Shown here one piece after another: positions 1 through 7,869 of a DNA stretch of 64,000 nucleotides. Location of the stretch: positions 32,556 through 96,555 of the forward strand of contig JBHIXH010000004.1 in the NCBI GenBank assembly GCA_041984885.1. The letters run 5' to 3'. The stretch comes from UBA4486 sp041984885. Its GTDB lineage: Bacteria; Pseudomonadota; Gammaproteobacteria; Eutrophobiales; Eutrophobiaceae. The notes under the pieces are model-generated. The model saw only the letters and a program-made list of their open reading frames with translations, was not told where the DNA came from and did no database searches. The number at the start of each line of letters is the position of its first letter. Within the stretch, counting starts at the first letter, position 1. The translations under genes and the position numbers were made by a program.

Positions 1-1677
1 CTGGATCGCGGCATACGGGATCGCGTTGACTAGGTCACGCAGGGTGATACCCGGTTGCATTTCGCCCTTGAACCGCACGAGCACTGACTCCGGCATGTCC
101 AGTGGCATGACGCCGGTGGCCGCGGCAAACGCGACCAGGCCGGAACCGGCCGGAAAGGAAATACCGAGTGGAAAACGCGTGTGCGAGTCACCGCCGGTAC
201 CTACGGTATCCGGCAATAACATACGGTTTAGCCAGGAATGGATGATGCCATCGCCGGGCCTTAACGAGACACCGCCGCGGGTCTGGATGAAGTCCGGCAG
301 CGTATGTTGTGTGTCGATATCGACCGGCTTGGGATAGGCCGCGGTGTGGCAGAACGACTGCATCACCAGGTCCGCGGTAAAACCGAGACAGGCCAGGTCT
401 TTTAACTCATCACGTGTCATCGGGCCGGTCGTATCCTGTGAACCCACGGTCGTCATCTTCGGTTCGCAATAGGTGCCGGGACGTACGCCATCAACACCAC
501 AGGCGCGACCGACCATTTTCTGTGCCAGCGTATAGCCCTTGTCGCTCTCAACCGCAGGGGCAGGACGGCGGAACAGATCGCTGGGTTCCAGTCCGAGTGC
601 TTCACGTGCCCGGTCAGTCAGGCCACGACCAATGATAAGTGGAATTCGACCGCCGGCCTGAACTTCATCAAGCAGGATCTGTGTCTTCAGACTGAATTCA
701 CTCAGCTCTTCGTCGCTGTCATGTTTTTTAATCTTGCCCTCGTACGGATAGATATCGACAACATCGCCCATGTGCAGGTTTTTCACCTCGCATTCGATCG
801 GCAGGGCACCGGCGTCTTCCATCGTGTTAAAAAAGATCGGTGCGATCTTGCCACCGAGGCAATAGCCACCATCGCGTTTGTTTGGCACAAACGGGATGTC
901 ATCGCCCATATGCCACAGCACCGAGTTGGTCGCTGATTTACGTGACGAACCGGTGCCAACCACGTCGCCGACATACGCCAGCGGATGGCCTTTACTTTTT
1001 AATTCCTCGATCAATTTGATCGGACCAACTTCACCGGCCTTATCCGGCTCAATGCCGTCGCGGGCCATCTTTAACATGGCCAATGCATGCAGCGGTATGT
1101 CAGGGCGTGACCAGGCATCCGGGGCCGGCGACAGGTCATCCGTGTTGGTTTCACCGGTGACTTTAAAAACCGTTACCGTGACTTTTTCCGGCAGTTTGTC
1201 TTTTGACGTAAACCATTCACCATCAGCCCATGACTGCACGATCGTTTTCGCGTATTCGTTACCGGCATCGGCTTTTTCCTTTACATCATGAAACGCATCG
1301 AACATTAACAACGTACGCGATAACGCTTTCACCGCGATCGGTGCCAGTTCATCGTCATCAAGCGACTCGATTAATGGCGCAATGTTGTAACCACCAAGCA
1401 TCGTGCCGAGCAGTTCAACGGCCTTCGCTTTATCAATTAACGGTGATTCGGCTTCGCCTTTGGTAATGGCGGCGAGGAAACCGGCCTTGACATAGGCGGC
1501 CTGGTCGACACCAGCCGGGATACGATGGGTAATCAAATCGAGAATGAATTCTTCTTCACCGGCTGGCGGGTTTTTCAATAACTCAACCAGTTCAGCAGTT
1601 TGTTCTGGACTCAGCGGTTTCGGGACAATGCCAAGAGCGGCACGTTCGTCGACATGCTTGCGATAGGCTTCAAGCAC
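1..1677 (-). CDS. acnB: Aconitate hydratase B (bifunctional 2-methylisocitrate dehydratase), 5' part
   Basis: Interconverts citrate and isocitrate in the TCA cycle with a [4Fe-4S] cluster; AcnB can also act on methylcitrate-derived substrates. The first 559 codons are present and the rest runs off the left edge (E. coli AcnB is 865 residues). The start is a GTG at 1677 preceded by AAGGAG (about 1685-1690), giving MLEAYRKHVDERAALG, a typical AcnB opening of the HEAT-like N-terminal domain. Further in, translation reads GTYCEPKMTTVGSQDTTGP and then LPDTVGTGGDSHTR, both AcnB hallmarks in the catalytic region. The three cysteines that bind the cluster lie beyond the window, so activity cannot be judged. 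Transcribed leftward with no close upstream partner. Confidence 0.97.
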   Translation of the reverse strand, partial: MLEAYRKHVDERAALGIVPKPLSPEQTAELVELLKNPPAGEEEFILDLITHRIPAGVDQAAYVKAGFLAAITKGEAESPLIDKAKAVELLGTMLGGYNIAPLIESLDDDELAPIAVKALSRTLLMFDAFHDVKEKADAGNEYAKTIVQSWADGEWFTSKDKLPEKVTVTVFKVTGETNTDDLSPAPDAWSRPDIPLHALAMLKMARDGIEPDKAGEVGPIKLIEELKSKGHPLAYVGDVVGTGSSRKSATNSVLWHMGDDIPFVPNKRDGGYCLGGKIAPIFFNTMEDAGALPIECEVKNLHMGDVVDIYPYEGKIKKHDSDEELSEFSLKTQILLDEVQAGGRIPLIIGRGLTDRAREALGLEPSDLFRRPAPAVESDKGYTLAQKMVGRACGVDGVRPGTYCEPKMTTVGSQDTTGPMTRDELKDLACLGFTADLVMQSFCHTAAYPKPVDIDTQHTLPDFIQTRGGVSLRPGDGIIHSWLNRMLLPDTVGTGGDSHTRFPLGISFPAGSGLVAFAAATGVMPLDMPESVLVRFKGEMQPGITLRDLVNAIPYAAIQ

Positions 1678-1871
1678 TATAGTTCTCCTTTGGTTTTAAA
1701 ACTACTACAAGAAAAGGTTGCGTATTATGCGATATTTCAGGTTTTGGCGATAGATTCTGACTAAAGAATTGTCTGTTTCATGTTGGTGCGGCATGCTTGA
1801 AATCAATGACTTATGGTCGAATTAAAAAACAGACCTGAAGAGCGAGCCCGTCGCGCGGGTGGGTGGGTTTT

Positions 1872-2888
1872 CTAGGGTACCAGGATGCGACCAACGGTAT
1901 TCGTATCGGCACCAAACCAGACGGCACGTTGTTTCGGGTCAAACATCATGTGTCGGATCGTGCCGCCGCCACTGGGGATGGGCGTTTTGCTGATAAATTT
2001 TTCCGCCTTTGAATCAAATCCGACCATGCGGTTCGGTTCGATACCCGTTTCGACAAACCAGAGTCGATCCTTGTCATCGACGGCCATGCCATAAGGACGG
2101 GCATCGGTTCCGGCCGGCATCGGCCATTGCTTGATTGAACGCGTAACGGGATCGAATCGACCCAGCGAGCCGCGTTTGTAATCGACATACCAGATTTGAT
2201 CGTCGGATGTGATCGCGAGACGACGGGGCAGCGATTCTGAATGCGGTAGAGATATCTCTTCCAGTTTGAAAGTTTCCGGATCAACCGTTGCCAGTTTATT
2301 CGTGCCAAACAGGACGACCCACGGGCGATCACCGGAATCCATCCAGATGCCGTACGGGCGGGCACGGTCTGTATTCATTTTTACGAAGCGCGTCTTAGCT
2401 GTGTCGACAGAAAAATGGCCAACGATATTGCTGTGTTGCGCAGTAAACCAGATGTCGCCATTGTTGTCGAACACGAGCGTGTGTGGATCGTTGACACCTT
2501 CGGGCATCGCAAAGCGTTCGATGTCACCGGTTTGCGGATTTAACTTGCCGATATAGCCTTGCGTGTTGCCGGCAAACCAGATGCTGCCGGTGTCATCAAT
2601 AATCAGATTATGCGGCCGTTCATTATCCGGCATGTCATACTTTTTGAATTCACCAGTGTTCGGGTCGAGCACGGCAATGTAGGCCCCGGTCTGTCCGCAA
2701 AACCACACGCGACCATCCGGCGCAACAAATGGATCCCGCGGTCGCGTGTCCGCGTATGGCACCTGCCACTCCTTGATTGCAACAGGAACATGGTCTGCAT
2801 CCCTGTCAGCAGCGAGTGCGATCGAACTGATGAGGATAAAAACCAGGGGTATAAAATAACGATGAATCGTTTTTCCGTTTGCAGTCAT
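1872..2888 (-). CDS. Secreted beta-propeller protein, virginiamycin B lyase (Vgb)-like family
   Basis: 338 residues with an N-terminal signal peptide (hydrophobic FIPLVFILISSIALA, then AAD), so probably periplasmic. The mature part is a run of about seven propeller blades, each carrying a variant of 'D..G.IWF......IG...P.TG' (for example GSIWFAGNTQGYIGKLNPQTG split over two strands, and GDIWFTAQHSNIVGHF). This is the architecture of the streptogramin lyase / SMP-30-like superfamily. Environmental members are rarely antibiotic lyases, and the catalytic residues of Vgb were not confirmed here, so the substrate is unknown. It lies 82 bp downstream of mnmA on the same strand and may be read through from it. 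Confidence 0.75.
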   Translation of the reverse strand: MTANGKTIHRYFIPLVFILISSIALAADRDADHVPVAIKEWQVPYADTRPRDPFVAPDGRVWFCGQTGAYIAVLDPNTGEFKKYDMPDNERPHNLIIDDTGSIWFAGNTQGYIGKLNPQTGDIERFAMPEGVNDPHTLVFDNNGDIWFTAQHSNIVGHFSVDTAKTRFVKMNTDRARPYGIWMDSGDRPWVVLFGTNKLATVDPETFKLEEISLPHSESLPRRLAITSDDQIWYVDYKRGSLGRFDPVTRSIKQWPMPAGTDARPYGMAVDDKDRLWFVETGIEPNRMVGFDSKAEKFISKTPIPSGGGTIRHMMFDPKQRAVWFGADTNTVGRILVP

Positions 2889-2970
2889 TGTGATTTGATC
2901 CTATTTGAGCCACGTATTCCGTATATCTGTCGACACCGGAAGGAAAGGCCGGTTCCCGCCGGGTCTGAAT

Positions 2971-4059
2971 CTAGACAGTGGCATCAATGATACCACCGCC
3001 GAGGCAGACATCTCCCTGGTACAACACGACGAACTGGCCTGGTGTGATAGCACGTTGCGATTCGTCAAAATGAATCCGACAGGTGTCGTTATCGATGAAC
3101 TCCAGCGTGCAAGCCTGATCCGGTTGTCGATAGCGGACTTTCGCCTTGCACGTGATCGGTAATTCGGGTGCATGTCCAGCTATCCAGTGCATCGATGACG
3201 TCTCCAGTGCATGACTATGCAGCAAAGCGTGATCGTGATCCTGGGCCACGGTCAGAGTGTTCGCGGCAATATCTTTTTGAACGACATACCACGGTGAATC
3301 ATTGGCGCCCTGCACACCACCGATACCGAGTCCCTGGCGTTGGCCAAGCGTGTAATAAAACACGCCGTCATGCTGACCAATGGTTTTTCCATCGGTTGTG
3401 ACGATGTCACCGGGTTCAGGTGGAATAAACCGACTGAGGAATTCGCGAAACGGTTGTTCACCGATAAAACAGATACCGGTGCTGTCTTTTTTATCATGCG
3501 TGATCAATCCGGCAGACTCGGCACGTTGACGCACATTGTGTTTCTCCAGTTCGCCAATCGGAAACAGGGCATTTGCGAGCTGCTGTTGGTTCAGGCGGCA
3601 GAGGAAATAACTTTGATCCTTGTTTGAATCGATACCTTTCAGTAATTGGTAATGATCATTTGTATGTTTGATACGGGCATAGTGTCCGGTCGCGATTTTA
3701 TCCGCCCCGGTTTGCATCGCCTGCTCTGCGAAGGCCTTGAACTTTATCTCCTGGTTACACAAAACATCCGGGTTCGGCGTGCGACCGTTTTTGTATTCGG
3801 CAAGAAAATTCCTGAAAACGTGATCCCAGTAATCTGCAGACAGGTCAATCGTATTCAGTTCGATATCCAGCCGGTCACAGACGCGCATCGCATCTTCCAC
3901 ATCCGCCTGCCACATACACTGGTTCTTATCATCGCGATCGTTCCAGTTTTTCATGAACAGACCCTGCACATGAAAGCCCTGTTCCTTTAACAACATTGCG
4001 GTGACGGAAGAATCGACATCACCGGACATGCCGACAACAATACGCTGTGCCTGGTTCAA
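2971..4059 (-). CDS. mnmA: tRNA-specific 2-thiouridylase MnmA, with altered PP-loop
   Basis: Installs the 2-thio group on U34 of tRNA-Lys, -Glu and -Gln using ATP and sulfur relayed from IscS/TusE. The 362-residue length and N-terminal block (GLFMKNWND, CMWQADVEDA) match the family. Both catalytic cysteines are visible: one in TPNPDVLCNQEIKF and one in STGICFIGE. Oddly, the ATP-binding PP-loop, almost invariably SGGVDSS, reads SGDVDSS (codon GAT at 4018-4020). A single G-to-A change would cause this. The start overlaps the nudJ stop by 4 nt (ATGA), so the two are translationally coupled; nudJ-mnmA adjacency is common in gammaproteobacteria. No hflD or purB follows. Confidence 0.95.
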   Translation of the reverse strand: MNQAQRIVVGMSGDVDSSVTAMLLKEQGFHVQGLFMKNWNDRDDKNQCMWQADVEDAMRVCDRLDIELNTIDLSADYWDHVFRNFLAEYKNGRTPNPDVLCNQEIKFKAFAEQAMQTGADKIATGHYARIKHTNDHYQLLKGIDSNKDQSYFLCRLNQQQLANALFPIGELEKHNVRQRAESAGLITHDKKDSTGICFIGEQPFREFLSRFIPPEPGDIVTTDGKTIGQHDGVFYYTLGQRQGLGIGGVQGANDSPWYVVQKDIAANTLTVAQDHDHALLHSHALETSSMHWIAGHAPELPITCKAKVRYRQPDQACTLEFIDNDTCRIHFDESQRAITPGQFVVLYQGDVCLGGGIIDATV

Positions 4060-4511
4060 TTTCGCCTGATTTGATAATGCAGCATTTCAAGTGGAAAGGC
4101 ATTGCCGGCCAGATAATCATTGATGCATTTTAAAACCATGGTGCTGCGCATCTCTTCCATCCTACTTTCGATTTCTTCCTTGCTTAGCCAGACCGCACGC
4201 AGTATGCCATCGTCAAGTTCCTGCCGGGGATCGTGATCGAGTACCTTGCCCTGGAAACTGACGCGTAAATACGTGAGTTGTTTCGAATGGTTCGGGTACA
4301 TGTAAATGCCGGTGACGGATTCGGGCTCGAAGTCCCAGGCGGTCTCTTCCTTGACTTCGCGTTTCACCGCCTCGATCAACGATTCGCCTTTTTCCAGGTG
4401 ACCGGCCGGCTGGTTAAAGACAAGACGGTCATCCGAATATTCCTGCACCAGCAGGTATTTGCCGTCGTTTTCCACGATGGCGGCAACAGTGACATTAGGT
4501 TTCCATTGCAT
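4056..4511 (-). CDS. nudJ: Nudix hydrolase NudJ (phosphatase)
   Basis: 151-residue Nudix protein. The opening MQWKPNVTVAAIVENDGKY and the central WxQPAGHLE-type segment (FNQPAGHLEKGES) match NudJ/YmfB, which in E. coli removes phosphates from HMP-PP and nucleoside di/triphosphates. The Nudix box GHLEKGESLIEAVKREVKEET keeps the REVKEE metal-binding core; the residue after EET is A rather than the usual G. The C-terminal PLEMLHY also matches NudJ. It is the first gene of a nudJ-mnmA unit and is divergent from the Mrp module across 90 bp. Confidence 0.9.
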   Translation of the reverse strand: MQWKPNVTVAAIVENDGKYLLVQEYSDDRLVFNQPAGHLEKGESLIEAVKREVKEETAWDFEPESVTGIYMYPNHSKQLTYLRVSFQGKVLDHDPRQELDDGILRAVWLSKEEIESRMEEMRSTMVLKCINDYLAGNAFPLEMLHYQIRRN

Positions 4512-4601
4512 GTGACAGAGAAAACAGGGTTGATAAAGGATTGGATGAAAAACTGGCTGAAGTCGGTATTATATCGGTCGAACACTATTCATGAAAGTTG
4601 T

Positions 4602-5084
4602 ATGAAAGTTCCACATTTACTCAGCCTCGGACTGACACTGGCTACGCTCTGGTTGTTACTGTCCGGCCACTATACCGGCCTGCTGTTAACGCTTGGCCTG
4701 CTCAGCGTCTGCCTGGTGCTGTATATCGCGTATAAAATGGATGTGGCCGATCGTGAAGGGCTGCCTTTCCATATTCGCCTGTCCAGGTTCGTTACTTACT
4801 GGATCTGGTTGACCCGGGAGATCATCGTATCCAACCTCGACGTCTGTTACCGCGTATTGCATCCAAAACTACCGATATCACCGACGGTAATCAAAATACC
4901 GTGTAGTCAGTCTGAAGACCTGGGACGGGTTATCTTTGCCAATTCAATCACATTGACGCCCGGCACGGTAACACTGGAGGTGGATGACAGTGGTGTTGAA
5001 GTTCATGCCTTGTGTCGACATGGTGCCGAGACATTAAAGCAGGGTGAGATGGACCGGCGGGTAACCGAACTGGAGCAACATTGA
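4602..5084 (+). CDS. mnhE: Na+/H+ antiporter subunit E (MrpE/MnhE)
   Basis: 160-residue membrane protein of the Mrp multisubunit cation/proton antiporter. It has two N-terminal membrane segments (LLSLGLTLATLWLLLSG and LLLTLGLLSVCLVLYIAY), then the MrpE hallmarks YWIWLTREIIVSNLDV and FANSITLTPGTVTLEV. The open frame extends upstream to 4278 but that part is antisense to nudJ. The ATG at 4602 gives the usual length and a natural membrane start, though the ribosome-binding site is weak. First gene of E-F-G-A'-B, overlapping mnhF by one base. Confidence 0.9.
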   Translation: MKVPHLLSLGLTLATLWLLLSGHYTGLLLTLGLLSVCLVLYIAYKMDVADREGLPFHIRLSRFVTYWIWLTREIIVSNLDVCYRVLHPKLPISPTVIKIPCSQSEDLGRVIFANSITLTPGTVTLEVDDSGVEVHALCRHGAETLKQGEMDRRVTELEQH

Positions 5085-5365
5085 TGTTTACCGCTGCGAC
5101 ACTGGCCATAGTGATCGCCATGGCGATTGCGTTAACACGTGCCTTTCTCGGACCGACGATTTACGATCGTATTCTTGCAGTGAACCTGTTCGGCACGATC
5201 ACAGTTCTGTTTATCAGCCTGTTTGGTTTCCTGACAAATCGCCCTGACTTTGTCGACATCGCACTGGTGTACACACTGATTAATTTCATAGCAACGATAG
5301 CGATACTGAAATTTTTCGAGTATGGCGATCTCGCCTCATCCAGCCAGGAAGAACAGGATTTGTGA
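5084..5365 (+). CDS. mnhF: Na+/H+ antiporter subunit F (MrpF/MnhF)
   Basis: 93-residue subunit with three predicted membrane helices, including the conserved FLGPTIYDRILAVNLFGT segment and the acidic NRPDFVDIALVYTLINF segment characteristic of MrpF. The ATG at 5084 shares its A with the TGA of mnhE (1-nt overlap); a TTG one codon earlier is less likely. It ends overlapping the start of mnhG. It forms part of the small-subunit membrane module of Mrp. Confidence 0.92.
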   Translation: MFTAATLAIVIAMAIALTRAFLGPTIYDRILAVNLFGTITVLFISLFGFLTNRPDFVDIALVYTLINFIATIAILKFFEYGDLASSSQEEQDL

Positions 5366-5667
5366 TCATGCTGATCGATATACTGAGTTTCATACTGTTG
5401 ATCATCGGCTCGATCTTTGTCCTTGCCGGTACAATTGGCGTGATAAGGTTGCCTGATTTGTATACCCGTCTACACGCGGCCAGTATTGTCGATACACTCG
5501 GGTGTATGGCGTTGATTGCCGGTATGGTATTACAGGCCGGATTTTCAATCGTCACGATCAAGCTGTTACTGGTGCTTGCATTAATTTTCTTTACCTCCCC
5601 CGTCGCGACGCATGCGTTGGCCAAGGCCGCTGCGCACGGTGGTGTGATGCCGGAGGCCGACGAATGA
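5362..5667 (+). CDS. mnhG: Na+/H+ antiporter subunit G (MrpG/MnhG)
   Basis: 101-residue subunit with three membrane helices. The block GTIGVIRLPDLYTRLHAASIVDT and the TSPVATHALAKAA segment are diagnostic of MrpG/PhaG. A GTG at 5362 overlaps the mnhF stop by 4 nt; an ATG at 5368 would shorten the protein by two residues and is also possible. The following gene starts inside its stop (ATGA), showing tight coupling through the whole module. Confidence 0.9.
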   Translation: MIMLIDILSFILLIIGSIFVLAGTIGVIRLPDLYTRLHAASIVDTLGCMALIAGMVLQAGFSIVTIKLLLVLALIFFTSPVATHALAKAAAHGGVMPEADE

Positions 5668-6203
5668 GTAGTGTTTTACTGATCGATTATTTGTTGTTGA
5701 TCATGATGATGCTGACGGCATTTTATGTACACGCGACCAGGAACCTGTTTTCCAGCGTGATGTTGACCGGAATCTTCAGTTTACTCTCGGCCTGTCTGTT
5801 TTTAACGATGGATGCGGTTGATGTTTCGTTTACCGAGGCATCCGTCGGTGCTGGTATCGCCACGTTATTATTTCTAGGCACGCTGGTACAAACCTCGTCA
5901 AAAGAACAAAAAGTCTCGGACAAGCCTGTCCTGGCCCTGGTTGTTGTCGTACTGACCGGTGTATTGCTGATTTATGGTATCTCTGACATACCACCGTTCG
6001 GTCAGGCAGAAAACCCGGTGCAAACGGTTTTATCACCGCGTTTTGTTGTCGATTCCCCGACAGAAGTTGGCGTACCAAACATGGTCACGTCAGTGCTTGC
6101 CAGTTATCGCGGGTTTGATACGTTGGGCGAAGTGACCGTGATCTTTACTGCCTGTGTTGGTGTTTTACTGTTGCTGGGACGCGGGCAGAGGAGGGCTGAT
6201 TAA
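5664..6203 (+). CDS. MrpA C-terminal-like subunit (DUF4040/MbhD plus MbhE-like domains)
   Basis: 179-residue membrane protein corresponding to the detached C-terminal end of MrpA. The first part (residues about 1-75, with DVSFTEASVGAGIATLLFLGTL) matches the DUF4040/MbhD domain. The last part (VTSVLASYRGFDTLGEVTVIF) matches the MbhE-type end of MrpA, where RGFDT.GE is highly conserved. The start at 5664 overlaps the mnhG stop (ATGA); the open frame upstream is a shadow of mnhG. In split Mrp operons and in Mbh/Mrp-type hydrogenases this subunit is encoded separately, as here. The NuoL-like body of MrpA is not in the window. Confidence 0.85.
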   Translation: MSSVLLIDYLLLIMMMLTAFYVHATRNLFSSVMLTGIFSLLSACLFLTMDAVDVSFTEASVGAGIATLLFLGTLVQTSSKEQKVSDKPVLALVVVVLTGVLLIYGISDIPPFGQAENPVQTVLSPRFVVDSPTEVGVPNMVTSVLASYRGFDTLGEVTVIFTACVGVLLLLGRGQRRAD

Positions 6204-6613
6204 TGGAGCATCATCTTATCTTACGCATTATTGCAAAATTGATGATTCCGTTAATCCTTGTGTTTGCACTGTATGTCCAGTTTCATGGTGACTACGGTCC
6301 GGGCGGTGGCTTTCAGGCCGGCGTAATCTTTGCCGCCGGTTTTATACTGTACGGCCTGATATTTGGCCTGGAGAAGACACGACAGGTAGTGACCGCGACG
6401 ACAGCACGTAACACTGCCGCACTCGGTGTCCTGCTGTATGCCGGTGTCGGTGTTGCCGGCCTGTTGCTCGGTGGTCAGTTTCTTGAATATAACGTACTTG
6501 CGGATGACGCTGTTGCCGGACAACACCTGGGTATATTATTGATTGAACTCGGTGTTGGCATGACGGTCGCCTCTGTCATGATCCAGTTTTTCTACGTCTT
6601 TGCCCGTCCCTGA
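6203..6613 (+). CDS. mnhB: Na+/H+ antiporter subunit B (MrpB/MnhB)
   Basis: 136 residues, four membrane helices. The conserved FALYVQFHGDYGPGGGFQAGVI block is the MrpB signature, and the C-terminal LGILLIELGVGMTVASVMIQFFY also fits. Its ATG shares a base with the preceding TAA. This is the last gene of the module. The usual mnhC and mnhD that follow in complete operons are absent; the next gene is on the opposite strand behind a hairpin. Confidence 0.92.
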   Translation: MEHHLILRIIAKLMIPLILVFALYVQFHGDYGPGGGFQAGVIFAAGFILYGLIFGLEKTRQVVTATTARNTAALGVLLYAGVGVAGLLLGGQFLEYNVLADDAVAGQHLGILLIELGVGMTVASVMIQFFYVFARP

Positions 6614-6636
6614 TTTAGAGAAGGCAGCACAATAAA

Positions 6637-6666
6637 AAGCCCGCCATCCTTCTGAATGGCGGGCTT
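6637..6666 (-). terminator. Rho-independent terminator of the hemoglobin gene
   Basis: An 11-bp perfect stem (AAGCCCGCCAT at 6637-6647, partner at 6656-6666) with an 8-nt loop. On the minus strand the stem is followed by TTTTTATT, a proper U-tract, so it terminates the minus-strand gene at 6688. On the plus strand there is no T-run, but the hairpin may still weaken readthrough from mnhB. Confidence 0.85.
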
Positions 6667-6687
6667 GCATAACAGGACGCTGCGAGT

Positions 6688-7173
6688 TTACCTGTTGGTC
6701 ACGATATCATCGCGGAAACTTTCAAGGTCAGCCATCAATTCATTGATTTCCTTTTCCGGCACATTGAATGTGTAAAATGTGTGTTTACATTCATTCATAA
6801 TGATATCGAACTCCCGATCGCTGATGTTCAGGTGAGCGTGTCCTTCCTTTAACGGCTTACCGCGACCGAACATATCGGGCTGATAGATTTTCGGGCCACC
6901 GGTGCGTTCAACGACCCAGTTCGTCAGCATGACTTTAAAACCCGGTTTCGTGGTTTTGTCATTATGAATGGCTTTCAGGATCGGGTTGGCATTCAGACCA
7001 TGATTTTCATATATCTTGTCGACCAGGTGATCGACGGTCAATGCGATGTTATAGGTACCACCGAGGCGTTCGTACAGGGATTTTTCAGCTGCCGTTACAG
7101 CACTGGAAAATGAACCAAGTGCCACGATCAGCATCGTGATTAGCGGGATGGAAACAGCAGATTTCTTCAACAT
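6688..7173 (-). CDS. Exported group 1 truncated hemoglobin
   Basis: 161 residues: a signal peptide (about 1-28, ending SSAVTAAEK) followed by a truncated-hemoglobin domain of about 120 residues. SLYERLGGTYNIALTVDHLVDKIY is the family N-terminus, and KEGHAHLNISDREFDIIM carries the proximal heme-binding histidine in the usual H.HL.I...FD context. Group 1 hemoglobins bind O2 or NO; a cleavable export signal would place this one in the periplasm, which is less common than the cytoplasmic form. Single-gene unit with its own terminator. Confidence 0.85.
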   Translation of the reverse strand: MLKKSAVSIPLITMLIVALGSFSSAVTAAEKSLYERLGGTYNIALTVDHLVDKIYENHGLNANPILKAIHNDKTTKPGFKVMLTNWVVERTGGPKIYQPDMFGRGKPLKEGHAHLNISDREFDIIMNECKHTFYTFNVPEKEINELMADLESFRDDIVTNR

Positions 7174-7266
7174 TATGTCTCTCCTCTTTGGTTTAATGGC
7201 AGGTAACCGGGTTACCTGTTTTATCTAACAACAATGCGCCTGTGCTGCCCGGTGATTGCTGTTTAC

Positions 7267-7728
7267 TTATGCGACCCCTTTCGTTGCCGGTTGATTCGAA
7301 TTAATCGTATCGATCAACTCGTGCAGGGTGCTACGCAGTTCGATGAATTCCTCCTCTGGCAGGCCGGTCTGGCAGGCTATGCCTTTTTGAATGTCGGCCA
7401 CGGTGGCCTGAATCGTTTTTCCTGTGTCGGATAAGCAGACGTTGACGGTGCGTTCGTCCTTGTCATTGCGTTTACGCTGAATAAATCCGGCCTGTTCCAG
7501 TCTCTTCAACAGGGGAGTAACGGTAGCGGAGTCGAGATGCAGGCGGTCGGCAATTTGTTTCACACTGATACCGTCGGTTTCCCACAGCACCATCATGACC
7601 AGGTATTGAGGATAAGTGAGGCCGACTTCACTCAAACCGGTTCGGTAGGCGCGGGTGATGGCATTGGTGGCCGCATACAGGGCAAAACAAAGTTGATTGT
7701 TCAATGCCAGGTTTTCATATTTTGTCAT
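7267..7728 (-). CDS. ohrR: MarR-family regulator, OhrR type (organic peroxide sensor)
   Basis: 153 residues from the chosen ATG at 7728. The opening LALNNQLCFALYAATNAITRAYR has the OhrR reactive cysteine in QLCFALY (residue 14), and GLTYPQYLVMMVLWE is the OhrR signature. A winged helix follows (SVKQIADRLHLDSATVTPLLKRLEQAGFIQRKRNDKDERTV). OhrR proteins repress until the cysteine is oxidised by organic hydroperoxides. The longer frame to 7770 would put its first codon inside the palindrome at 7770-7799, so the shorter start is preferred. No ohr peroxidase gene lies nearby; the regulator may act on itself and on a distant target. Confidence 0.85.
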   Translation of the reverse strand: MTKYENLALNNQLCFALYAATNAITRAYRTGLSEVGLTYPQYLVMMVLWETDGISVKQIADRLHLDSATVTPLLKRLEQAGFIQRKRNDKDERTVNVCLSDTGKTIQATVADIQKGIACQTGLPEEEFIELRSTLHELIDTINSNQPATKGVA

Positions 7729-7769
7729 CGGCGTACTCGCTGGTGTGGAGTAATCGTATAAAATTAGCA

Positions 7770-7799
7770 CGCAATTAATTAATGCACAAATTAATTGCG
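7770..7799. promoter_or_regulatory. 30-bp perfect palindrome, probable OhrR operator
   Basis: CGCAATTAATT (7770-7780), an 8-nt spacer, and AATTAATTGCG (7789-7799): an 11+8+11 inverted repeat without mismatch, rich in A+T as MarR/OhrR sites are. It lies 42-71 bp upstream of the regulator's ATG and overlaps the likely promoter (TTTTATAC lies just downstream on the minus strand). Autorepression is inferred from position. Confidence 0.75.
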
Positions 7800-7869
7800 G
7801 GTAAACGATGTGACGGAAGTTCGAACGTGCGCTGAATTATGCGGTGACAGGCTGAAAAGCTGAATGTTT

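Noticed and set aside
1872..2888. Streptogramin (antibiotic) resistance lyase
   Set aside because: Only the propeller fold is evident; catalytic residues were not confirmed and environmental homologues are mostly of unknown function.
4278..4601. 108-codon N-terminal extension of mnhE
   Set aside because: Antisense to nudJ; mnhE from 4602 already has the full family length and starts with a membrane helix.
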